DNA of 64,000 bases from Anaerolineales bacterium (lineage in GTDB: Bacteria > Chloroflexota > Anaerolineae > Anaerolineales > UBA11858), in NCBI GenBank assembly GCA_028278545.1, contig JANQED010000120.1:124001-188000 (forward strand). Reading direction: 5' to 3'. Positions 23,886-32,842 of the stretch are shown here, in pieces. Position 1 is the stretch's first letter, and each line of letters opens with the position of its first letter. The position numbers and the translations under genes are program-made. The notes under the pieces are model-generated. The model saw only the letters and a list, made by a program, of their open reading frames with translations. It had not been told where the DNA came from and searched no databases.

Positions 23886-24521
23886 TTATTCCTCTTCCGA
23901 TAAAATTTTGATATCGGCGGCGATATCTTCAGCCGCCATGCTCAGGGGATACACTGCCCGCCAGTGCCCTTGCCTGTCGATCAACATAATCAATGGGGTG
24001 CAGTCTACGGTGACGTCTGCCCCATTTCCCCTTGGTGAAGATTGGAAATAGATATCATAGCTGTGGGCCAGATCATGGATTATCTTAGGGTCGCCAGATA
24101 GCCCCACAAAGCTCGGGTCATAACTTTGTACGAATTCGGCGATCACATCGGGGGTTTCCCTTTCGGGGTCGGCAGAGATGATGATCGCTTGGAGACCAAA
24201 GCCCTCGTCGATGGCGAAATCCCTGGCTTGGACTAGCTTGTTCAGCAAGGGAGAACTGCGCGAGCAGGCCACGCAGCTGAAGGAAAGTAGCACCGGCATC
24301 CCTTGAAAATCGTAGAGGCTGTAGTTTTTCCCGTCGGGACCCTGCAGCCTGAAGTCGACCGCCGGAGGGGGCGGGTTGAGCATGGCTCCGCGCAAGATTT
24401 GAGGGGGGCGTAGTGCCCAGCCCAGGCCGTAAGCGGCAATCGTCAGAAGCAATCCCAGTGTGATGCCGGTGACCGCCAGCAAAAGGGGATGTTTGAGTGG
24501 AAAACGGCTTCTCTCTGGCAT
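23886..24521 (-). CDS. Sco/thioredoxin-like membrane protein with altered metal site
   Basis: 211 residues: one membrane helix (about 12-36) then a thioredoxin fold. In place of the Sco CxxxC it has CVAC (C83, C86), a thioredoxin-type CxxC. The usual Sco copper-binding His is replaced by Cys174 (VDCTP versus VDHTA in the neighbour at 25026). Both changes suggest that it is a thiol-disulfide reductant rather than a copper carrier, perhaps for the CuA cysteines of subunit II. It lies 79 bp upstream of subunit IIa and 7 bp after the PCuAC gene. Confidence 0.82.
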   Translation of the reverse strand: MPERSRFPLKHPLLLAVTGITLGLLLTIAAYGLGWALRPPQILRGAMLNPPPPAVDFRLQGPDGKNYSLYDFQGMPVLLSFSCVACSRSSPLLNKLVQARDFAIDEGFGLQAIIISADPERETPDVIAEFVQSYDPSFVGLSGDPKIIHDLAHSYDIYFQSSPRGNGADVTVDCTPLIMLIDRQGHWRAVYPLSMAAEDIAADIKILSEEE

Positions 24522-24528
24522 CGAGTCT

Positions 24529-25011
24529 CTACGGTTCGCGGATTTCGATCTCGATGATTATCTCGCCGGACTTCTCGAAATTCAGGGTCAAGGGCAGCAC
24601 CGCGCCGACCTCGAAATCGGCTAACTTCTCGATGCACATGATGTGCAGACCGCCCATCTTGAGTTCAGCTTGACCACCAGGTAATATCTCAATATAGCCT
24701 CCTTCCACCGGGCGCATCCCCATCGCGCCCTCTTCGGTCTTGTAAGATTCGTGCAGTTCGACCGCACCGCAGGCTGGCGATTCGGCTGAGACCAATTTGT
24801 CAGCTTCGCTGCCTGTGTTCTTGATCAGCATGTAGAAAGCCCCGGCAGCGGCCACTTTCGGTGACGGGCGTCCCCAGGCTTCTTCAATACTGATGGCTGG
24901 CCCTTTTGGGCTGGGCTGGCAAGCTCCCAAAGCGATACTGAATAGGGCGAAAATACTTAGTGCGATAATGCCGAAATTCCTGCACCGGGGGATAACAACT
25001 ATTGTTTTCAT
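24529..25011 (-). CDS. PCu(A)C periplasmic copper chaperone, lipoprotein
   Basis: 160 residues with a signal peptide and lipobox ALGAC, Cys31. The PCuAC copper site H(M)xxM...HxM is present: H87, M97 (or M99), H123 and M125 (GGLHIM). In characterised systems PCuAC delivers Cu(I) to the CuA site of oxidase subunit II together with Sco. Here it lies between two Sco-family genes and upstream of the oxidase subunits, which supports that role. Confidence 0.9.
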   Translation of the reverse strand: MKTIVVIPRCRNFGIIALSIFALFSIALGACQPSPKGPAISIEEAWGRPSPKVAAAGAFYMLIKNTGSEADKLVSAESPACGAVELHESYKTEEGAMGMRPVEGGYIEILPGGQAELKMGGLHIMCIEKLADFEVGAVLPLTLNFEKSGEIIIEIEIREP

Positions 25012-25025
25012 TTGCCTCTCCTGAT

Positions 25026-25631
25026 CTATTTCAACAAGAATGCCAGATCATCTGCAATTTCCTGCGCTGGTGCACCGAACGGGAAGACCAATTTGAGATG
25101 ACCTTCCTGGTCGATGACCATTACGGTGGCGGTGTGATCGACTAAATAGCCGGTGGCTTCTGTGCCTTCGTGCTTCTCGAAGAAAATGCCGTACATCGTG
25201 GCGACTTGGGCGATCTCTTCCTCGGTGCCGGTTGCCCCCAGGAAGCTGGGATGGAAGTGGGTGACGTAATCGCGCAGCATCTCAGGTGTATCTCGTCCGG
25301 GATCTACCGAAATCATCATCAATTGGATTTCGTCAGCTTTCTTGCCTAACGACGTTATGGCTTTGGATATCTCAGCCAGCGTGGCCGGGCAGATATCCGG
25401 GCAGAAGGTATAGCCGAAATAGAGCAACACGATTTTGCCCCGGAAATCCTCCAGGCTGACGGTGCCGCTGGCGGTGTCGAGCTCGAAATCGGGGGCTTTG
25501 TCCGGCGATTGCAGCACGGTGCCATAGAATGTGTGGGGTTGCAGCCTGGGGAGCGTCACTACAGCGACGACAGCCATACCCATACCTGCTAACAGGCCAA
25601 TGATGAAAGTCCAGCGTTTGTTTTTTAGCAT
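25026..25631 (-). CDS. Sco1/SenC copper chaperone
   Basis: 201 residues: one membrane anchor (about 7-28) and a thioredoxin-fold domain with a complete Sco copper site, C77 and C81 in CPDIC and H166 in LVDHTA. It likely inserts copper into, or reduces cysteines of, the CuA centre of the ba3 oxidase. Of the three Sco-family genes in this cluster it is the only one with all three copper ligands. Gap to the PCuAC gene is 14 bp, and to heme A synthase 21 bp. Confidence 0.93.
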   Translation of the reverse strand: MLKNKRWTFIIGLLAGMGMAVVAVVTLPRLQPHTFYGTVLQSPDKAPDFELDTASGTVSLEDFRGKIVLLYFGYTFCPDICPATLAEISKAITSLGKKADEIQLMMISVDPGRDTPEMLRDYVTHFHPSFLGATGTEEEIAQVATMYGIFFEKHEGTEATGYLVDHTATVMVIDQEGHLKLVFPFGAPAQEIADDLAFLLK

Positions 25632-25652
25632 GATGCCTCGTCGTTAAAAAGT

Positions 25653-26585
25653 TCAACTTTTTTGAAGAAGTTGAACTTTTCCTGAACTGCTCATTTCGCT
25701 GCCCAGCAAAACCAGGCAGATCCAAACCAGGTCTGCCAGCAGTAGGTGGACGATTTGCATCCACACCGGAGCCAGCAGCAGCAAGTTAATCAGCCCGGCC
25801 AAAAGTTGCAGGCCGTAAAGCGCGATCAGCCCAACCCCCAACTTGTGTTGAATTGATCCCTTCTCGGCAATGGCGATCGCTGATTTGGTGACATAGGCCA
25901 AATAGATACCCGCAACGATGGCAATAATTGGGTGGATGACTCGCAGCCGCACCAGGAAGTGTGCCGTGGGTGAGAAATCTTGCTGGATGCCTTCCACCAA
26001 CTTGCTTGCTGGGAAAAGCGTGTCCCCCAAAGCGGTTACCGCGCCAGCCATACTCAACAGCAGCACAGCCAACATGCCGATGATCATGCCCCTGGGAATG
26101 GGCCGGATGCCCTCTTTTTGGTTTTTCTCTGAGCTGGCCCACCAGGCAGTCAGCGTGATGGCGGCCAGCAGCATGTGGGTGTTGATCAAGTGGACACTGA
26201 CGACTGCTGCTCTGGCGGCGGAGGTGTCCTCAGCTACCCATTCGAAAAGGACCAGGCCAGCCCCGACCAGGGATTCGCTGATCATGAAGATCATCGCCCA
26301 AAGGGCGGCTTTTCGGATGCTGTGCCCGACAGCGTAGGACCGCCACGCCCAAATCAGCAGTCCCACCACGAGCAAGAATGCCAGCCCGCTGCTCAAGCGG
26401 TGGGTGAACTCGATGATCGTCGAAGCTTGTGGCGCGCGTGGTACGATTTCGCCGTTGCATAATGGCCAGTGGCTGCCGCAGCCCGCTCCTGACCCCGTAG
26501 CGCGTACGAAAGCACCCCAAAGGATCACAGCGATGGTGTAGAGCAGCACACCCCATGAGTATTTCGCAAAACGACTTAGGTTCAT
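25653..26585 (-). CDS. ctaA: Heme A synthase (CtaA/COX15)
   Basis: A 310-residue protein with eight membrane helices that oxidises heme O to heme A for the oxidase. The conserved cysteine pair C36/C43 (GAGCGSHWPLC) lies in the first external loop, with H62 in EFTHRLSSG and a further HLINTH pair midway. The partner that makes heme O (CtaB, protoheme farnesyltransferase) is not in the window. Position in the oxidase cluster agrees with supply of heme A or the As variant used by ba3 enzymes. Confidence 0.92.
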   Translation of the reverse strand: MNLSRFAKYSWGVLLYTIAVILWGAFVRATGSGAGCGSHWPLCNGEIVPRAPQASTIIEFTHRLSSGLAFLLVVGLLIWAWRSYAVGHSIRKAALWAMIFMISESLVGAGLVLFEWVAEDTSAARAAVVSVHLINTHMLLAAITLTAWWASSEKNQKEGIRPIPRGMIIGMLAVLLLSMAGAVTALGDTLFPASKLVEGIQQDFSPTAHFLVRLRVIHPIIAIVAGIYLAYVTKSAIAIAEKGSIQHKLGVGLIALYGLQLLAGLINLLLLAPVWMQIVHLLLADLVWICLVLLGSEMSSSGKVQLLQKS

Positions 26586-26610
26586 AGCATTTTTGCTAAA
26601 TATTCTTTAC

Positions 26611-26631
26611 AGCCTGCAACTTGCATCTTGC
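26611..26631. repeat. Heptamer array, ATCTTGC type
   Basis: Three 7-bp units, AGCCTGC, AACTTGC and ATCTTGC, lie in the gap between a Sco-family gene and ctaA and end at the first base of the Sco-family stop codon. Confidence 0.45.
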
Positions 26632-27305
26632 TACGGCGTGTAGCAAAGGAAATAATGTGCCGCCTCGTAAGCCAGGCTGGCAGACCCCTGGCTGTTGCGG
26701 ACCTCTTCGGCCAAAACCCTGATATGGCGCAGGATGCGCTCGGTGTCTGGGACCTGGGTTTGGTAGCGGTACTCGCCGCGGATGATGCCCCAACCGTCCA
26801 CCAGGACGAATTTGGGGTCGAAGGCGAAAGTGCCGTCATCTTTTTGGTTGTAATAGGCTTCGAATCCGCCGCCAATGATCGCTTTCAGCAGAGTCTCATC
26901 GGGGGTAGTGGCAAACTTCCATTGGCTAGTGTCCGCCCCGAGGCCGTCCGCATAACCTTTCAAAACCGTGGGGCTGTCATAATCGGGATCGAAGGAGATG
27001 GTTACGAAATCCATGGAGATATCCCCAAGCTGTGCCTCATCGAGACGGCTCTGGATCTCCTGCATGGTCTGGTTGAGATTCCCACAGGGCGCGGGACAGC
27101 GGGTATAGGTGAAGTTGTAGAGCACAAACCCCCCGCGCAGGTCTTCATTTGTCAGGCGTTGTCCATCCTGGTCTATCAATGAGAAGCCCGGCGCTAAACG
27201 GATGCGGGGAACCACCTGCACGGGTTGGAAGATCTTGAAAGCCAGGGCAGCGACCACGACCAGGCCGATCAGAGCGTATAAAGCGTAGAGCAAACCCTTT
27301 TTCAT
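26631..27305 (-). CDS. Sco-family protein lacking the histidine ligand
   Basis: 224 residues: membrane anchor (about 4-24) and thioredoxin fold. CxxxC is kept as C70 and C74 (CPAPC), but the third ligand is lost (FDPKFVLVD where Sco has VDHT). It may hold a redox thiol pair without stable copper binding. It is the first gene of the oxidase run. ATG 27305 gives a standard MKK signal anchor; an in-frame ATG at 27362 is possible and neither has a clear ribosome site. Confidence 0.8.
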   Translation of the reverse strand: MKKGLLYALYALIGLVVVAALAFKIFQPVQVVPRIRLAPGFSLIDQDGQRLTNEDLRGGFVLYNFTYTRCPAPCGNLNQTMQEIQSRLDEAQLGDISMDFVTISFDPDYDSPTVLKGYADGLGADTSQWKFATTPDETLLKAIIGGGFEAYYNQKDDGTFAFDPKFVLVDGWGIIRGEYRYQTQVPDTERILRHIRVLAEEVRNSQGSASLAYEAAHYFLCYTP

Positions 27306-27592
27306 ATCGCAGTGTTTTGTTAGGTGACTAAAGCTTCCACCCTCATCGGGTAAGATACTCATTTAAGAATGTATCGACACATTGCGGATGATGTAGGTAA
27401 AATATCGTCACATAGTATACTCGATTTGTGAAAAAAAGGCGAATTATTATCGGATTTGTCAATGTGATCCCACCCGAATGGCTAGAAATGACCAAAGGGA
27501 AGCCCGGAAATCTGTTTATCTTTTCCTAATGTAAGAGTGGTATCCTATGGCTGGTCAGGAACACAACCGTAGAAACAAGTCGGTCGTTGATT

Positions 27593-28699
27593 ATGAGCTA
27601 CCGCAGGCACACTCCAAACAAAAATCTCTCCCGTCGGGATTTCCTGAAACTCTCCGCTGCCAGTATGGGCGGATTGGCTTTGAAGCCCTGGCGCACGCTC
27701 TTTCAGTTGGCTGATTTCCCTCAATCTGACAGGTTGGGGAGAGTCTGTTTTGGCAAAATCGACGTTAAATCGCAGCCTGATTATGACAGCCAGACGGTGG
27801 CCGTCTTGTACGAGGACGCTGTTGTGCCCTGGCTGCAAGAGGTCTCCGGGCGCTGGCCCTGGCGCAACAATCAGCGCTGGGTTGAGACCCCCCAGGGGTT
27901 CATTTGGTGTCCTTACCTGCAACCCGTCAGAAATCAGCCTGCGCAACCTGTGGAATCGTTGCCCCTCATGGGAGATCAACACGGGCTGTGGGTAGAAGTC
28001 AGTGTGCCTTACGTGGACGCCATTCTGTCTAATGGGCCGCCGCGTTCCGCTTGGTGGCAGTATCGCCAGGAGAGCAGCCAGCCTTTCCGTTTCTATTACA
28101 GCCAGGTTCTATGGGTTGACCAAATGAAGGTCGAAGATGATGGCGGCGTTTGGTACCGTATCAATGAGCGTTACGGCAATCCCGGCGATATCTTTTGGTG
28201 CCCAGCAGAGGCCCTTCGGCCGCTTACCCAGGAGGAAGTCTCCCCGATCAGCCCTGATGTGGAAGATAAACGCATCGAGGTAGACATCAATTGGTATACT
28301 CAGACCATCTCTTGCTATGAGGGGAATACAGAAGTTTATTTTGCCCGCATCTCGTCGGGTAAGGCGGAAGGCGCTACGCCCCTGACACCAATTGTCTCGC
28401 CAGGTTTCATGATCTGGCGGAAGCTGTTCTCCCTGCACATGGGCGGCAATACAGCCGCCGGGAGCTGGGACGTACCTGCCGTGGGTTGGACGTCTCTCTT
28501 TCATGGCGATGGAGTAGCCATCCATTCGACCTATTGGCACAACAACTACGGCGAGCCTATGTCTCATGGCTGTGTCAACGCCCGCCCGGAAGATGCCAAA
28601 TGGATCTTTCGTTGGGCGCAGCCCGCCGTATCTTTCGAGACGGGTGATGTCACCGTGGTGGGCGCAGGCGGCACGCGCGTGATCGTCAACGAGTGGTGA
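27593..28699 (+). CDS. L,D-transpeptidase (YkuD) with Tat-type signal
   Basis: A 368-residue exported enzyme of the YkuD fold, expected to form 3-3 cross-links in peptidoglycan or to attach proteins to it. The N-terminus carries a twin-arginine motif (SRRDFLK) followed by a hydrophobic stretch. The catalytic region is C-terminal: HSTYWHNNYG and then SHGCVNARPEDA with the nucleophilic cysteine. The first two-thirds contains SH3-like segments (VSVPYVDA, YYSQVLWVD). It starts divergently from the oxidase cluster; the roughly 290-bp gap must hold both promoters, though none was convincing. ATG 27593 is preferred over TTG 27587. Confidence 0.9.
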   Translation: MSYRRHTPNKNLSRRDFLKLSAASMGGLALKPWRTLFQLADFPQSDRLGRVCFGKIDVKSQPDYDSQTVAVLYEDAVVPWLQEVSGRWPWRNNQRWVETPQGFIWCPYLQPVRNQPAQPVESLPLMGDQHGLWVEVSVPYVDAILSNGPPRSAWWQYRQESSQPFRFYYSQVLWVDQMKVEDDGGVWYRINERYGNPGDIFWCPAEALRPLTQEEVSPISPDVEDKRIEVDINWYTQTISCYEGNTEVYFARISSGKAEGATPLTPIVSPGFMIWRKLFSLHMGGNTAAGSWDVPAVGWTSLFHGDGVAIHSTYWHNNYGEPMSHGCVNARPEDAKWIFRWAQPAVSFETGDVTVVGAGGTRVIVNEW

Positions 28700-28832
28700 T
28701 CACAGAAAAATTTGGCATGCACGGTAAGATTTTAGATGAGTTGAACGTCCGGGGCGCATCAGAGCACGATGGATGAGCTTCTGAGCGACGGGAATGATTT
28801 TGTAGAAGACAAATAGCAGAAAAGGATTGTAC

Positions 28833-29555
28833 ATGGATGCGTCAAATATCGGCTTAGGCTTGGCTTTCTTGGCTGGGCTGGCTTCCTTCTTATCTCCGTG
28901 TGTGTTTTCCCTGGTGCCGGCCTATGTCGGCTATCTGGGTGGGCGCTCGGTTGCTTCGTCTCAAAACGAAAGCAGTAACCGTTGGGTGACATTTTCGCAT
29001 GGCCTGGCCTTTGTGCTGGGCTTTAGTGTGGTTTTCATTTTGTTAGGGATCGCCACATCAGCACTCGGCGGGTTGTTATACGATCTGCGTACCTGGCTGG
29101 CCAAGATCGGCGGGGTTGTGGTGGTCATCTTTGGGTTGCATATGACCCACATTATCCGCATCCCTTTCTTGGATTACGACCTGCGCCCTCAGAGCCAGCC
29201 CGACCGCCAGCGCGGCTATATTTCCTCTGGATTGATGGGTGTTTTCTTTTCGGCAGGTTGGTCGCCATGTGTTGGCCCGGTTTTGGGCGCCATCTTGACC
29301 CTCTCTTTGAGCGGCGGCTCGATTTCCCAGGGTGCCTGGCTGCTGGCCGCTTACTCGGCCGGTTTAGCGATCCCTTTCTTGATCGCTGCTCTGGGTGTCG
29401 GTTGGGTGACGACGATCTTGCGACGTTACGGCAAGGTGATGCGCATTACCGAGATCGTCATGGGCGCTCTGCTAATTATCGTCGGCGTGATGCTGTTCCT
29501 GGGGATCTTCGAGCAGTTGGCCCGGTTTGGCTTCTTTATAGATTTTGGCCTCTAG
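28833..29555 (+). CDS. ccdA: CcdA-type thiol-disulfide transmembrane protein
   Basis: 240 residues with six membrane helices. Passes reducing power from cytoplasmic thioredoxin across the membrane for cytochrome c maturation. The two redox cysteines sit in LSPCVFSLVPAY and SPCVGPVLGA, the conserved CcdA helix 1 and helix 4 motifs. An AAGGA site lies 7 bases before ATG 28833. It is followed 9 bp later by a TlpA/ResA-type thioredoxin, its expected partner, and serves the many c-type cytochromes in this window. Confidence 0.93.
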   Translation: MDASNIGLGLAFLAGLASFLSPCVFSLVPAYVGYLGGRSVASSQNESSNRWVTFSHGLAFVLGFSVVFILLGIATSALGGLLYDLRTWLAKIGGVVVVIFGLHMTHIIRIPFLDYDLRPQSQPDRQRGYISSGLMGVFFSAGWSPCVGPVLGAILTLSLSGGSISQGAWLLAAYSAGLAIPFLIAALGVGWVTTILRRYGKVMRITEIVMGALLIIVGVMLFLGIFEQLARFGFFIDFGL

Positions 29556-29564
29556 GAGCATTGG

Positions 29565-30122
29565 ATGCGCCGGGGTTTTTCTTTGATCGCTGGAGTTATC
29601 GCTGGTGTTGGCATCGGCATGTTGGTGATTGGATTCCTGCGCGGTGGGGATTTGCCTCGGATTAGTGAAATGCTCAACGAGGAGGGATCAACCACGACCC
29701 TGGCCGTGGATTCTCCTGCCCCGGATTTCAAGTTGGAATCCCTTTCCGGAGAAGATGTTCAGCTCGCAGATTTTCGCGGTCAAATAGTCCTCTTGAATTT
29801 CTGGGCCACTTGGTGTGGGCCCTGTCGATTGGAGATGCCCGCCTTTCAAGAGCGCTTCGAGCAGTACGGTGGCGATCTTCAAATTGTCGCGGTAAACTTC
29901 GATGAACCTCGTGGGAAGGTGGGCGTCTTTGCGGACGAGTTGGGGTTGACCTTTGAAATCCTCCTGGACCCGGGCGGGGAAATACAGAAGTTGTATCAGG
30001 TGCGAGGTTATCCTACGTCCTATTTTGTCGATGCTGATGGTGTGGTTAGGGTTATGCACATTGGTTTGATGACCGAGAGTCAGCTGGATGGATATTTGGC
30101 TGAAATGGGATTCGAGGGATAA
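29565..30122 (+). CDS. TlpA/ResA-type membrane-anchored thioredoxin
   Basis: 185 residues: N-terminal membrane anchor (about 5-25), linker, then a thioredoxin fold with active site WCGPC and cis-proline motif GYPTSYF. Such proteins reduce the heme-binding cysteines of apocytochrome c, taking electrons from CcdA. The ccdA gene ends 9 bp upstream, so the two form a cytochrome c maturation pair. Confidence 0.92.
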   Translation: MRRGFSLIAGVIAGVGIGMLVIGFLRGGDLPRISEMLNEEGSTTTLAVDSPAPDFKLESLSGEDVQLADFRGQIVLLNFWATWCGPCRLEMPAFQERFEQYGGDLQIVAVNFDEPRGKVGVFADELGLTFEILLDPGGEIQKLYQVRGYPTSYFVDADGVVRVMHIGLMTESQLDGYLAEMGFEG

Positions 30123-30180
30123 ATTCTGTCTGAGTATTGTTGTCGAGTGCTTAAATTTCGTTTGACCGAGGAGAGTGTGC

Positions 30181-31218
30181 TTGCTAAAGGTAACCTTATT
30201 CAGTAGAAAAGATTGCCACTTATGTGACGATGCCGAGGCTGCCTTGGGGTCTTTGGGTGACCGTTTTCCTCACGAATTGGCCGTTATCGACATTGAAGGT
30301 AGCCCGGAATTGGAAGCTGCTTATGGTATCGATATTCCGGTCGTGGAAGTTGGGCCATACACATTGAAAGCGCCCTTCGACGAACGGGATTTGGTGATGA
30401 CCTTGGGGGCTGCTCAAGATCGCGCAAAGCAGCTCGCCTCCCTTGGTGATCAGGGCTATGAGAGACGCCTACAACGCGGCCAAAATATCTCTGGAGCCGA
30501 TCGATTTGCCTGGTGGTTCTCCAAGAGATACATGCTGATTTTTAACGTGTTTGTTTTGATCTATGTAAGCTTACCGGTATTAGCTCCGCTATTACTAAGA
30601 GCTGGAGCTGTGAGGCCTGCCAATGCGATCTATTGGACTTACAGTGGATTATGCCACCAACTGTCTTACCGCTCCTTTTTTGTTTTTGGTGAGCAGCCCG
30701 TCTACCCGCGCGCCGCGGCCGGGGTAGATGGATATCAAACCTTTAACGAGATCACTGGGCTGGATGAAAATGCCTTGATACCGGCCAGGCAGTTCCGCGG
30801 GGACGATCAGGTCGGCTACAAGATTGCACTTTGCCAGCGGGATCTTTCCATCTATGGGGCGATACTACTCTTTGGGATACTCTTTGTGTTGACCGGCAAG
30901 CGCATCAAAGCCTTGCCCTGGTGGGCATGGGTTCTGGTGGGGATATTCCCGATCGGTTTAGATGGGGGTACACAACTGGTGGGGATGCTGTTCTCTTCGT
31001 TCGACGGTGCCTTCTGGGAGACTCTGGCTCAGCTCTTCCCACTCAGGGAGAGCACGCCATTTTTACGCGTTCTGACGGGATTCTTATTCGGATTCACCAC
31101 GGCCTGGTTTGGCTACCCGCTGGTTGAAGAATCTATGCTTGATACGCGCCTCATACTGACCAAAAAGTTTGCCCATATTGAGCGCGGCGCGGTTAGCGGC
31201 GAGCGTTTTTCATCATAA
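30181..31218 (+). CDS. Glutaredoxin-like - DUF2085 membrane fusion protein
   Basis: 345 residues. Residues 1-80 resemble a glutaredoxin (DUF836-like) with CHLC at the usual position and a cis-Pro motif IPVVEV. The rest is a DUF2085 membrane domain with about five helices, containing the family cysteine/histidine phrase YSGLCHQLSYRSFF and a later CQRDLSIYG. The two cysteine-bearing motifs near the membrane may exchange electrons with the CHLC site. I place the start at TTG 30181, where GAGGAG lies about 7 bases upstream; the GTG at 30175 would be too close to it. The gene follows ccdA and tlpA, which suggests a thiol-redox role (inference). Confidence 0.8.
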   Translation: MLKVTLFSRKDCHLCDDAEAALGSLGDRFPHELAVIDIEGSPELEAAYGIDIPVVEVGPYTLKAPFDERDLVMTLGAAQDRAKQLASLGDQGYERRLQRGQNISGADRFAWWFSKRYMLIFNVFVLIYVSLPVLAPLLLRAGAVRPANAIYWTYSGLCHQLSYRSFFVFGEQPVYPRAAAGVDGYQTFNEITGLDENALIPARQFRGDDQVGYKIALCQRDLSIYGAILLFGILFVLTGKRIKALPWWAWVLVGIFPIGLDGGTQLVGMLFSSFDGAFWETLAQLFPLRESTPFLRVLTGFLFGFTTAWFGYPLVEESMLDTRLILTKKFAHIERGAVSGERFSS

Positions 31219-31255
31219 TCGTGTTGCACTCTATCCTTTTCGCTCCACGAAACTG

Positions 31256-32047
31256 ATGTCCTTTCATCAAGTCGATTCTATGCGCTATTACAGCTTCGAT
31301 ATATTTGACGCTGAAGCGTTGACTCACGCCGTCTTTACCCGGCGAGGCGGGCTCAGTCCTGAACCTTGGGATTCGCTGAATGTAGGGGCCAGCGCCATGG
31401 TCTTGGATGATCCCGATAGGGTGAGGCGTAACCGCATCCTGGCTTTCGACGCACTTGGGCGCGATCCCGTTTCGATATACGATGTCTGGCAGGTTCATAG
31501 CGCGGATGTGATCTGCGCTGAGAAGCCGCGCCCCAGGGATGTGCCGCATACTAAAGCCGATGCCATCTTGACCGATAACCCGGCAGTGACCCTCTTCATG
31601 CGTTTTGCCGATTGTGTGCCGATTTTGCTGCATGACCCTGTGCGGCGGGTCGTGGGCATCGTACATGCCGGCTGGCTGGGAACTGTTCGGAAAGCTGCCA
31701 CAGTAGCCGTCGATGCTATGGTAGAAAAGTATCGCAGCCGGCCCGGGGATATTCGTGCCGGTATTGGCCCATCTATCGCGGCCCACCATTATCAGGTGGG
31801 TGATGCGGTGGTCGAAGAGGTCCGCGAGGCTTTTGGGGCTGAGGCTGAGCGCTTATTGCCAACCCAAGGCGGTGCGGTACAATTTGATTTGTGGCGAGCC
31901 AATCAATGGCTTTTGGAGCGGGCTGGTGTACGTGCTATCCAGATATCTGGGATATGTACCGCCTGCCACCTGGAGGATTGGTTCTCCCATCGTGCGGAAA
32001 ACGGCCAGACCGGGCGTTTCGGTGCCCTGATTTGTCTGAAGAATTGA
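31256..32047 (+). CDS. YlmD/YfiH-family multicopper-like nucleoside phosphorylase (polyphenol oxidase family)
   Basis: 263 residues of the YfiH/PgeF family, whose members act on purine nucleosides or on peptidoglycan precursors. Metal-site motifs are present: WQVHSADV, RFADCVPILL with the conserved Cys, HAGWLGTV, and the C-terminal CTACHLEDWFSHR. ATG 31256 fits the family N-terminus (VDSMRYYSFD before HAVFTRRGG); ATG 31280 is an alternative. In many Firmicutes and Chloroflexi this gene precedes yggS and yggT, as here. Confidence 0.88.
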   Translation: MSFHQVDSMRYYSFDIFDAEALTHAVFTRRGGLSPEPWDSLNVGASAMVLDDPDRVRRNRILAFDALGRDPVSIYDVWQVHSADVICAEKPRPRDVPHTKADAILTDNPAVTLFMRFADCVPILLHDPVRRVVGIVHAGWLGTVRKAATVAVDAMVEKYRSRPGDIRAGIGPSIAAHHYQVGDAVVEEVREAFGAEAERLLPTQGGAVQFDLWRANQWLLERAGVRAIQISGICTACHLEDWFSHRAENGQTGRFGALICLKN

Positions 32048-32058
32048 AGGGAAAAACT

Positions 32059-32793
32059 GTGGTTGCCTTGCTCGGAGAAACCATTCATGCGAACTTTGAC
32101 AACGTATTGAAGCGGGTTGCTGCCGCCGCTGATGAAGTCGGACGAGATGCAGACGAGATCAAGCTGATCGTTGTCACCAAAGGGCATTCCGTTGAGGTGG
32201 CTCGGGCGGCTGTCCAGGCCGGGGCTAAATGTCTCGGCGAGAACTACCTCCAAGAAGCATTGCCCAAGATGGATGCCCTGTCCGATGCCGAAGTCGAGTG
32301 GCATATGATCGGGCATGTTCAGAGCCGCAAGGCCCGCGCAGTGGTCGAGAACTTTGCCTGGATGCACTCCCTCGACAGGTTAAAGCTGGCCCGTAGATGT
32401 GATCAATTCGCTGCACAGATTGATGAGAGATTCCCAGTTTTACTGGAGTGCAATGTCAGTGGAGAAGCCTCCAAGCACGGCTGGCCCGTTTGGGATGAGG
32501 GCCTTTGGTCCAATTTTGCTGAGCAATTGGCCCCGCTATTCGATTTCGATCACCTGAAAGTACGCGGCCTGATGACCATGCCCCCATTCGAGCCTGATCC
32601 TGAAAATGCGCGCCCATATTTCCAGAAGCTCTCTCGTCTGCGTGATTTTTTGGCAGATCGTTTTCCCCAAGCAGATTGGGGCGAGTTATCTATGGGGATG
32701 AGCAATGATTACGAGGTCGCCATTCAAGAAGGCGCGACGATAATTCGGGTTGGTACTGCGATCGTCGGCGCACGAACCTACGGTAGAATATAG
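32059..32793 (+). CDS. PLP homeostasis protein YggS
   Basis: 244 residues; a non-catalytic PLP-binding TIM barrel that keeps pyridoxal phosphate and amino-acid pools balanced. The PLP lysine lies in IVVTKGHSVE, followed by GENYLQEA, WHMIGHVQSRKA, and the phosphate-binding LSMGMSNDYEVAI loop. GTG 32059 was chosen because AAGGG is about 8 bases upstream and the gene begins 11 bp after the preceding stop; longer in-frame extension into that gene is a shadow. Confidence 0.92.
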   Translation: MVALLGETIHANFDNVLKRVAAAADEVGRDADEIKLIVVTKGHSVEVARAAVQAGAKCLGENYLQEALPKMDALSDAEVEWHMIGHVQSRKARAVVENFAWMHSLDRLKLARRCDQFAAQIDERFPVLLECNVSGEASKHGWPVWDEGLWSNFAEQLAPLFDFDHLKVRGLMTMPPFEPDPENARPYFQKLSRLRDFLADRFPQADWGELSMGMSNDYEVAIQEGATIIRVGTAIVGARTYGRI

Positions 32794-32842
32794 CGAAGTG
32801 TTCAATGAACTCTGAGATTTCTTTGCAAGGAGATGGCGTCTG

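Noticed and set aside
31891..32058. Upward extension of the YggS frame into the preceding gene.
   Set aside because: The extension has no family similarity, and the GTG at 32059 has a ribosome site at normal spacing.
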